64,000 nucleotides of DNA from Unio delphinus (lineage: Eukaryota > Mollusca > Bivalvia > Unionida > Unionidae): assembly GCA_029339505.1 (NCBI GenBank), contig JAQISU010000041.1, positions 10,273,311-10,337,310 on the forward strand. Direction: 5' to 3'. A program made the translations under genes and the position numbers. Below are positions 54,226 through 64,000 of the stretch, one piece after another; positions within the stretch are counted from its first letter, which is position 1, and every line of letters starts with the position of its first letter. A model generated the notes under the pieces. It was not told the origin of the DNA. It saw only the letters and a program-made list of their open reading frames with translations, and did not search any database.

Positions 54226-56999
54226 TATAAAACTAGGTCCGGATTGGACGTATTTTGTTGGGTATAAACAAATTCCCTCAGGACAACCCTCTCCCAACAA
54301 GATGAAAGATAAGATATACCCACTCCCCCAGTTTAAATTTAGCCCTTTCTAAACTTTTTTTTAAACCATCACAATCACAAATATAGACCTTTGAATGTCG
54401 GCTTGGTCGCATAAAGTTTTGTGTCGACTTCCCTTGCGTAAATCATTTTGTTTGGGGTGATTTGGGGATTTTCCTCTGGGCGATTTTGCACTGATGGAAT
54501 TTTGTCCATATCCATTTCTGTTATTTTGTAAGTTAATTATAACACAATAAATAAAATGAATATGTGGTAATAAGAAATTTAGTTTTTTATATAAGTTCCA
54601 GTGACACCTTACTTATATCATAACGACATACATATACTTATTCCAGTAATAGCTTCCAAAAAGGCGGAAAGCAAATATAATCGTATAGCATCATTTTTAG
54701 ACTGATGAGGCAGTTGCTGTAATATAAAACTGACTGAATAACAGTCCGTCATATTTTCCATTCCTGCAAATACATACTGTGACAAGTCGGAAGCTCTTTC
54801 AAACCAAATGAAAGAATGTGATGGAAGTGGCAAGATGTATGGACCCACATAGTTGGGTATTTGTGCGTTTCCGCCAAGAAAAGGCAGACATGGTTCAGCC
54901 ACATGAGCTGGAAGCTATTTGAGGATTTGAAGGGTATTTTTAATATGGCTGTAAACAGGCGTGGTGTCAATTGTTTGTTGCATAACATTGAAAGACCAAT
55001 GTTGTGTTTATATCCCATGGATTTATTACTATTAGAAATTAGTATGAATGAGTTTTTTTTTATTATTTGTGAGGTATATTAGCTGCCCAAACGTCTTTTG
55101 ATTTATAATAACAACCACAACTGTCAAAGCTATTACCTGGCTGGTCTCTGCTTGAAGTAAATATTTTTCTTGGTGTTTAATTGATTTTCCAGTTCGATTG
55201 CGAATTTTAATTATTTGTGACATCCAGCTCTTTCTGTACAAGTGTTTCTTTTTTCAATTCACTCATATCATTTAATTTTTTTGATTTTGTTATTGAGGAG
55301 GAATAGTTGTTCTAAAAGATGACGTCGTCATTGATTCACATAGTACACGACTTTCATCCTCTTTCCTTTCGTTTTATTTCCATTCGAATAAAATTCACAG
55401 TAAAGTGTTTGGAATCACCCACATCCATAAAACCTTTCATGCCACGACTGCTGGCATGTTTTGACTGCTTTTCCTAAATTTAGCCGTGACATTGTTCAGG
55501 GAGATAATATTAATTGTTATATAACTTATGCCAATTCAAAACGTAAAATGCTCTCCGCCTGACAAAGTGAGCGCTACTTGATTTAGGAAACATGCCATAT
55601 CACACTGTATATTTCTACTCAGCAGATGAAACTTGACATCAGAAAGGAACTTTTAATAGTGCTGATTCTTAATGCACAATGCACATACTTTAACGATTTG
55701 CGAAAAACAGATCCAAAGCTCAGAAAAGTACATAAAGCAAGCTATATAATGTATCGTTTGGTGATACACACTTATAACATTGACTCAATTACTCTACTGT
55801 CTAGAACTCTAGACTTAGAGATGATAAATGAGAGAGCAAAGAAAAAAAACTTGGCATGGTGAAGTAGGGCTCTTATCTTTAAGAGATAATAACGTTCCGT
55901 ATTCCTTCGACTCGATTAATGATCAAGATGATCAACGTCGAAGTTTAATACAATATGTCACTTTCCGCAGTTGCTTCTTGCGCAGTAAATTGGGTTACAA
56001 ACTAAATAATATAATTGTAAGTATCGGCGAATAATTTACATAAGTAACATCAGTAACTTTATCTACCATGACGTAAATGACAAATATCTTTTTAAATTAT
56101 ATCTACTTATAGTAGTAAATCGTGCTACTTTCTCCAGAGAAATTTGGAAAATGGTTATTGAAGGAGAGAGTTAATTCGTTCACAAGGCCGTCACTGAATT
56201 CCAGACAATTGTGCTTCACGCTTTATTTCATCTCGACAGCGCAAGTACAAACCTACATGGATCCAATATGTAGGGGTGGTGGGGAGGGCTGGTGATCCTG
56301 ATTAAAAAATCTTCGTGGGGGATTATTAACTAGCGCAATACCTAAACCGAGAATCGAAGTGGCGCAAAGCGAGTGTGTTACACTGTGCTGTCCTAATGAT
56401 TTTATTTGAGCAGGATCACTTCTGTATGAACCTTACGTTTAATTTTTTAGTGCGAAGGTGTGTAGGGGTGGGGTATGTTTTTTTTCTCAAGAAATAGAAT
56501 AATATCAAAATTGTTGTTGATGGGGACGGTCCAAAGCACATGGTCGAAGCGGTAAAACCTCTTGCCGGAATGACGATATTGTATGCATGTATTTATGTTT
56601 GGCATATAGGCGCATATATGTTTTTTTACGAAATATATTCTTGCTTTGTTTCTTTTTGTCAGACAAAACTATCCCGGAAAGTCCTAGCCAGATATCTAGG
56701 CTCATCAGCATTACTTTTTCGGAATAATTGACATTTTCGTTCTACCATTATGAGATTATGATTTTTTTGTTTAAATAGCACATTTTTTAGCCGTAATATT
56801 TCATGCCAAACTCCAAGTGTGTTATATGCATAGTTTAGTGCAGCGAATAGACCACATTGCACCGAAACAATATGTTTAGCCAATTAAGATTAAAATCAAA
56901 GCGAATGCTTCCGAATAATTAACAAAACAATATGCACAATAAATTGCCTGCCAAGTAAAGTAATTTAAACATGAAAATTATAATGTTACAATTTTGTCG
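54226..56999. other. Intergenic DNA
   Basis: No gene was recognised; the short open frames have no motif. Confidence 0.4.
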
Positions 57000-57015
57000 A
57001 TCGATCGATCGATCG

Positions 57016-57074
<59 letters not shown>
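57000..57074. repeat. (GATC)n followed by (GA)n
   Basis: About 5 CGAT units pass into about 27 GA units. Confidence 0.96.
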
Positions 57075-57078
<4 letters not shown>

Positions 57079-57139
57079 GAAGTTACATATATGTTTTGGA
57101 AACTTTTTCTGCTCAAGCTTTAAGTTCATTATGCAGGTC

Positions 57140-57390
57140 TGACCGGTGTTAACATTGTTTTGTGCCGTTAAATGCCATTTTCTTGCACAAGATAGTATTT
57201 ATACATGGCGTTTTGTATACTTGGTTGAAGAAAACTTGGAAGAACCATCGACTTACAATAGGCTATTAGGAAGCTTTCTCACATGCATACCTTGCTCGTG
57301 CCGATACTCAAACTGACACGGATCGAAGTGAAATGTGTAGGCTATCTGTAAATGTGAGCGCCTTAAACCACTTGGCCACCCGTGACTCCT
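57140..57390 (-). mobile_element. tRNA-derived SINE (family A), decayed
   Basis: On the plus strand it reads GCCGTTAAATGCCATTTT, ATACATGGCG, GGAAGAACCATCGAC, AAGCTTTCTCACATG and, at the tRNA-like end, CCTTAAACCACTTGGCCACC. This is the same order as the copy at 14888-15131 with many substitutions. No target duplication was sought successfully. Confidence 0.7.
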
Positions 57391-58775
57391 CGCTCTAATA
57401 TGAGACTGAGGTGGTTAAAACTAGAAGCCTGAAGAAAACAACAACCTGTCTAGTATGTGTGGACATTTACTCTTGCAAACAGAGGCATATTGGCTATTCT
57501 GAAACAAATGTTAACAAAGAAATATAAAACAAATAGTCGGATGTGTAAAAATTATCTTTCTTATGCTAGTAAAGGCCATTATTTTCGTGTTTCTAAATCT
57601 AGCAAACGAAAAAATGCATAGCATGGGAAAGTGCAGAAAAAAGCGCGAATCAGCTGACGTCAAAACTGTCGTTTACACAGAGCAGTAGAAATAATGCGCA
57701 TAAAATAGGGATATTGACAATTCCTACATATTTTTAAAAAATATTCAATGATTTACGATTTAATCATTATGTGTTTTACATTTTGTCTACTTTTCACATT
57801 GCATAGCTTTGGAAAAATTGCCTTGAGAATACTTTTTATTTTTTGGTCAGCTGCCTGTCGAATTTCTTATTGTTAGTAAATTTTTAAAAATGCTCAATAG
57901 TCTTCTTGTCTTGCACATCCTGGAACAAGGACTCATATATGTATCAAAATGTTGGTCTGTAAACACAACATTGGTCTACACCTCTGTAGTAAGGATGATT
58001 TACTGGTTATTCGCCGTTGTTGTTCATGTTTCGTTAGTATTATTAGTAGCATCAGTAGTGATAACAGTAGTTGCTGTTGCTATTGTTGTAGTTATTATTC
58101 TTTACAGCACAGATCACTTTGTCAGGCAATGACAATTTTCCATTTATTTCTTCGTTCTTTCTTCCATATAATTGTCTAATTATATTTCTTTCTTTGTTTC
58201 TTAAACTACACAACAGTAAATAACATTTCACAAACTCTACTTTCTTCAGCATAGCACACTTCATCGAACCAGTTGTATTTTGTTTCTGCCCTCAAGAGAT
58301 AAGATGTTGTCTTGTGTATGTATAATGGATTTCATATAACCAGATATCTCGCGTCAAGCGGAAGCTGTTGAATATATACAGCCATTACACAACTGTGCAC
58401 CAAAGTAGCCTGCTCCGCGAATTAACTTTAAGATAAGAGAGAAGCAGGCATCCGTGTAAAGAACAAGGCAAACCACGAAACGGAACAATATAATCTAGAT
58501 CGACATGGTAAAAAAATGTACTGAAACAAGACAATAATTACTTTATGATTGGACACCTAGTCATAAATACAATTAGATCATCTCCGGTAAAGTAAGTGAT
58601 TGTACTGAAACATAAATCCAGACTAATTGCGAAGAAAACGTTTGCATTCAGATGATTCGTATTTTAATTCGTATTAGTGGAAGTTATACATTATAACTTT
58701 TGAGAAGATGATGTTATTACATATTGTGTCGTCGCCTGATATGCCGTAGTCCTTCTTGCCCACCTTAATGACTGA
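57391..58775. other. Intergenic DNA
   Basis: No gene was recognised. Confidence 0.4.
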
Positions 58776-59050
58776 GGCGTACACATTTAGCTGTAATGGC
58801 ACATTCATTTAGACGTAAAGGCGTACACGAGTCGGAAATGCGCATCCATCTAGACGTTCAGGTATACACATTGAACCGTAAAGGTGTACACATTTAACAG
58901 TTGCTACACACACATTTGTCCATAAAGGCGTACACATTGCTGTAACGGCGCATTAATTTAGCCGTAAAGACGTACACATTGAGCAGTAACAGCGTAAACA
59001 TTTAACCGTAAAGGCGTACGAATTGAGCTATAAAGGAGTACATCAATAAA
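58776..59050. repeat. Degenerate minisatellite, unit about 22-26 bp
   Basis: The repeated core is GGCGTACACATTTAGCCGTAA with heavy divergence, about 11 copies. Confidence 0.8.
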
Positions 59051-61562
59051 CTGTAACGCACATAAGGACTTGAGGATTGGGAATGTACCACTATAAGTTA
59101 TCTCGCTTTTCGCTAAAGTAGCTATGTTCGGGTACTGGTGAACAAGAGTTTGCAAACCACTCGAATATTTTATAAAGATGCTTGCAGGCGAAATATCATT
59201 TCATTGTATTATATTGTTTGTAACTCTTATTTTAAGATGTCTCTTAAAATCCAAAGGTCAAGAGAATAGTTCGAATTTCATTTTTCTCACCTTCGACTCC
59301 GTCTTTTATTCTTTTATTTTGTCCTTTAGATTTTTCTTTTGTTTTATGGGTGGTGGTGGCTTTTGTCAAAGGAAACATCGTCATGAATTGTTTGTTGAAC
59401 AGTTCAGCGTACTTTTTTCCGCATCGCTACTTTTAACTCCTTTTCAGAGATTCACCGGAAGTAAGGTACTTTGAGATAACTATAAAATTACCTGGAAGTG
59501 GTTTATGTCAGCACTAAGTGCAAACTGCACATGGCCTTTTTATCTTCAGCTTAATTTAGCAATACATCGCGTAATACCGCAGCTTTCTGCGCAACCGTTT
59601 TATATCGAAGTTTAACTGAAGTTTCTTCTTTCATTCTTTTAACAGCAGAGGAAATAACAGGAACGTGGTACTGTTTAATCTTTGAATTTTCCAAAGTGCA
59701 AAATAAATATACTTGTTTTATGTATGTTCTAAAACTCTTATCAAATGATCAAGCGATCAGTTTCAGCAATTTTACATTGAAGTAGACTGACTGTAACAGT
59801 ATGTAATATACTATTTATATTTCATTTAGTTCAGTTATACACATCCGGGGGAAAGCAATATCTAGAATCATGCATACACCAATCATCCATAGAAACTATT
59901 CTCCATTAATAAGTCATAAAAAGCATAACAGCTTTCGATGAATCGTTAGTAAGTTTTCCCTACTTAGATGCTCGTTTTATATTGTTTTTTTATTTCTGTA
60001 ACTAGCATAAATCTTCACAATTCTTAAATTTATATATTTGGTTATGAAGAGGTTCCAACTAATCACACGCACACTCTCTGTGAATCCCACACAACCCCAT
60101 ATCTTGTCTAACAGACCACCATTTATCAGTTTTAAGTTGAACGTTCGTACGCAAGGCCAAACTGAAGCACTTCTCGTATCTCCTCCTATTTCGTTATGAA
60201 CCAGTTTTAAGATAACCTGAACCCCAAATGCCTTTAAGTAAGCAAAACATGCGGAGTCTCACGTTCTATGAACATTATCCAAGAGCTAAAAGAGGAATCC
60301 TAAACAAACTAAATTGCGACCTCCAAACAACGGCCATAATATATTAGAACAGTTCATGACTGTTAAAGTTATACGTTAACAATGAATAGACCTTTAACGT
60401 ATGCCAAGTCATTTTAAAATTGTTTATCAATTATTTTGTGATAGCAAGCACCACCGTATAATAATTCAATTTAAAACCGATTGCTTTTGACCTTATACGG
60501 ACTTAGCCTGTACGAAAACTTATTTCTCCGGCTCTATTGTTATTACGGTAGTCTTATTTCCAAAGCTACACCCATCGCATAAAATGGGCAAGGATAGGCG
60601 CACTCCATTTTCGGCGAATTCAGCGAAATAAATGCTTTCAAAACGAAAGTCACTGCCACGGTTTTTAGAGGGTTTAATTTTTGGTTGTTTATTTGTTGTT
60701 TTGGGGGGCTTGTGGGGTGGGGGTTGGTTTGACCTTTACAAAAATTGCAAATGCAAACAACGCACATTTTAAAACGAAGACAATGATACTTACAAAATAG
60801 ATAAGGTGGATAAATTACTAACTAAATCATATCTTCTCTGACGATGTTATGACAAAGTATGAAATTTGTTTTTACTAATAGAGCATTTCTTAAGACAATA
60901 GAATCCGAAAAATGATACCACTGGAAATAATCACATGTCTCGTTATTCATTACTTTGTCTTCGTTGTATTTCCTTCAGTTATTTCAAAACGGTGCCAAGA
61001 ATACTTGACATTTATAATTCTGGTCCTTTGTACGCCAATTCAAACCATATAAACCGCAGGCCATGTGCAGGCGAATTCAAAGAGATAAGGTTGGAAGAGC
61101 GTTAGTACTGTATCAAGGCGGCTGTTAGGTCTGCGCTATGTTGTTTGTCAATGTTGGACGCACCAAGGAATCATTCCACTATCAGAAAAGCGGTTTTTCA
61201 CGTCAATAAAGTTCATGAAGAAAATATATCTTTAGGCCAACCACACTAGATATAGCCTTTAATACACGCGTATATTAACGCGCATTTGAATAAGTTATGC
61301 TAATTGTCAAATTCAGTAATAGTTCATCTAACTGTATGGCTTACTAGTTGGCGGAGGGATATTGTTTATAAAAGATGTGCCGAAGTATCTATACCAGAGT
61401 AGCAGACCAATCAAACAGTGGCATTGGTAAATTTGGATTTAAATATTGAAACAAGTTACTGGATGACCATGTCTCGTTTTGTTGTGTAAATTTAGATTGC
61501 AGGTAATAATGGTAAGACAACTGGTCAAATTCGAATGAAAAGGCTATCCTAACAAGAAAACA

Positions 61563-61563
<1 letters not shown>
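59051..61563. other. Intergenic DNA
   Basis: No gene was recognised. Confidence 0.4.

Positions 61564-61635
<72 letters not shown>
61564..61635. repeat. (TA)n microsatellite
   Basis: About 36 TA units. Confidence 0.97.
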
Positions 61636-61637
<2 letters not shown>

Positions 61638-63413
61638 ACAGACAAATAGCACAAACATTAATAGCAAACACAGGATATAGGAGACCACTAGTCAAACGAA
61701 AATTATTAAGAAAGTGGATCTGAAGGAGGGTAGATAAATCCCACCTCGGAAAACTCTTTTATAGTTACACAAAGGAAAAAGAAAATTAAAATACCCCTTT
61801 CAAATTTTTTTATATATATAATCCCGATGGGAAAAACTAAATTTAAGGGAATTTAAAGAAAATTTCAAAAATCCACACATACACTACATATCGGGGGGAG
61901 CACTTACACACATAAAAACTTTTAACTTTTTTCGGGGGGAGGGGGACATTTGTCCGATGTCTCCAAAAAATAAATAATGGTTCAGTTCTTATTGCTAAAG
62001 CTGTGTTGAAAGTTTAGTTTATATAATATTTTTAAAAATTCAATAGAAGGTTAGCATGAAATCTGAACATCCTTTCTGCTCGCTAAGTAAATAATATCCT
62101 CTAGCTTCAATACTTGAGAATGCAGATTTGAAAAAGTGGGCTTGTATAATTTGTTGTTATTGCTCTTACTGCTGTTGTTTTAACAACAATAATCCTTTAT
62201 AAACTATGATGTTCAGGGTCTACTGTAATCCTTTGTAATACGTTTTATTAACTGTGATGTTTACGATCCGTCTCTTCCTACATGAATCACAGTACTAAAT
62301 CAAGTCTCCTTAGACACAGTGATATTAAAAATTCAATACCTTAACATTTTTGAGTGCTCATGATCAAACCTATATTTGTCAGTATGGATCAAACCTGGAT
62401 TTGTACTTCTGTGTGGAGGAGAGCCGCGTCATTTTCTGGACCTGCGTGTGTTTGAAACGTGCTCTCAGTTTCGCACCAAAGTCATTTGATAATTATAGTA
62501 ATGAGTGTTTCAAACACAAGACTGTTTAAGGACTTACATTCGATGAATAAAACAATGTCTCTATTTTTTCAGTCACAACTAGAATAAGCTCACAAAATAT
62601 TCTTATTCCTAAGACATAACATAGATTATTAAACAAGCCTGGTCAGCCCAAACCATATATATACTGTTTTATATTCACCCATTTCTTGGCTGTTTCCCAT
62701 TTTTCCTTATTATTAGTACCGTATGTCCTACACTGCAGTGCGTAGGTGTCCATTTTAGTGCTTGATATAAGGCTATGTATGGGAATAACGTTAATCTATT
62801 ATACAAGGCAATGCTCATCATCGTTCATAAATCCTCTCCAGAACCCCAAGTTAATATCTATTTTACTAATAATATATTGAAATATTCAGAATATATGTTC
62901 ACACTGTTTATACCATATGTTATTTTGCCTTCCAACGGAGGAATATCCTCTCCGTCTTTCTCTAATGCTTTTTAAATAAAAGATAATGTTGCAGCCCTTT
63001 GCTCATGGGGAAGGGGGATGATCTTTACCTCGGTAAATTTATCAAGTAGTCAGTCATGCATTATGGTCATATTTAACTTTTAATCATCTTTTTTTAAATA
63101 AAAACAAATAAACATAAAAGACAATATCTTCCCCGGTCCGTTTTAAAAACTATATTTTGGCAAAAAATTAAACATCCTTAAAGAATCCAAAAACGTTTAC
63201 TATTATTTACGATTGGAATGAAAGAAACAATAATGATTTCAAAGCTCATTTGCAATGTCCGTGCCATAAATCATTAGGATGAGAAATCATCAGTGCCGGT
63301 TCTATCGTTTTTTTTTTTTAAGCCCCGAACGCTAATGAATCCTGTTGTTACGATTATATGCAAAGCTGCAAAGATAATTTAAAAAAATAATTAAATAAAT
63401 AATATTTTGATAT

Positions 63414-63416
<3 letters not shown>
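61636..63416. other. Intergenic DNA
   Basis: No gene was recognised. Confidence 0.4.

Positions 63417-63500
<84 letters not shown>
63417..63500. repeat. (GA)n microsatellite
   Basis: About 42 GA units. Confidence 0.97.
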
Positions 63501-63501
<1 letters not shown>

Positions 63502-64000
63502 ATCATTCCATTCGGTCTGCTTCTGAATATGACAGTGGTAACCGTATCATATCTGTTTAATTTATAAATGTCGTACTTATCACACTAATATGACGTCAGA
63601 ACATAACTATTGCTTGAGAATAAGGCCTGTAGAGAATAGCTGCTACCATTCTATTGGTTCATTGTAGATAATATATTTTTTATTATCCGTACAATGTTTT
63701 TCGTTGATAAAATGTTCTAGAATCAAATATGATGAACGGAAAAACATACAAATGTTGCCAATCCTGACATTTTATGAGTACTGCGTCAAATAACCAATAA
63801 ATCTAATCCACTGTACCGCTGGTTAAGATCCGTTTTGCCTTATTTTGACTGCCGTATTTATTTGTTGGTTTATTTGTTGGATCGACTTTGTAGGGATGTT
63901 GTAAAAATATCAAATTGCTTAAACACAGGCTCAACTCATAATGTTAATATCTGATTCGCTAATATCCAAACTACAGATTTTATCAATTTTTCAGCCTGAT
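63501..64000. other. Intergenic DNA
   Basis: No gene was recognised up to the window end. Confidence 0.4.

Noticed and set aside
59178..59474. Possible host exon with a 98-codon frame
   Set aside because: Composition is low-complexity and Phe-rich, with no splice or domain evidence.

Overview
This is AT-rich animal genomic DNA, most likely from a mollusc. The evidence is dense tRNA-derived SINEs of at least two families, long tracts of (TA)n, (GA)n, (CA)n and TAGA, several minisatellite arrays, and no host gene that I can recognise. The mollusc assignment rests on the general look of the SINEs and is an inference. The window does not look bacterial.

The one gene-rich part is a Maverick/Polinton-type virus-like DNA transposon at 34434-51755 (17,322 bp). 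It is bounded by 214-bp terminal inverted repeats that look identical by eye. The left half holds a leftward virion cassette, in transcription order: a 350-aa virion-type protein, a 161-aa basic protein, a 475-aa major capsid candidate, a Gly/Lys-rich hydrophobic protein, an adenain-like cysteine protease, a repeat-containing fibre-like protein, a two-helix hydrophobic protein, and a 449-aa beta-rich structural candidate. The right half holds replication and integration genes: an NUMOD/HNH homing-type endonuclease, a zinc-cluster protein, a very large protein, an RVE integrase, a parvovirus-like phospholipase A2, a small zinc ribbon, and an A32/FtsK-like packaging ATPase. The large protein is a B-family-polymerase-like region fused to an SF1 helicase and a C-terminal HNH nuclease. 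Nearly every frame is open and the two TIRs match, so the copy looks young. No 6-bp target-site duplication is visible. The phospholipase frame has no ATG.

Within the element a 16-bp motif (minus strand AATTGAAAACACTAGT or close variants) lies just upstream of at least five leftward genes, often over the stop codon of the preceding gene. It is a good candidate for a shared late promoter. About 1.5 kb between the two halves (43.1-44.6 kb) is non-coding and carries a tandem 100-bp repeat, a perfect 23-bp inverted repeat and a tRNA-like segment. It may be a nested insertion.

Outside the element: 0-3.5 kb holds decayed coding sequence, including a broken Maverick-type ATPase interrupted by a SINE with a clean 9-bp target duplication. 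5.5-6.0 kb has a (TA)n tract beside a 216-bp near-perfect palindrome. 6.6-7.3 kb is a 34-bp minisatellite. 7.6-14.1 kb is a 23/26-bp minisatellite with 772-bp and 1,783-bp higher-order periods. 14.5-18.8 kb holds SINEs and a small inverted-repeat element. 19.7-21.2 kb has 28-bp and 38-bp arrays. 22-34 kb is intergenic DNA with microsatellites, a SINE-tail triplication and possible LTR-like repeats. 51.8-64 kb is intergenic with SINEs and simple repeats. Protein assignments rest on motifs read by eye; no database search was run.
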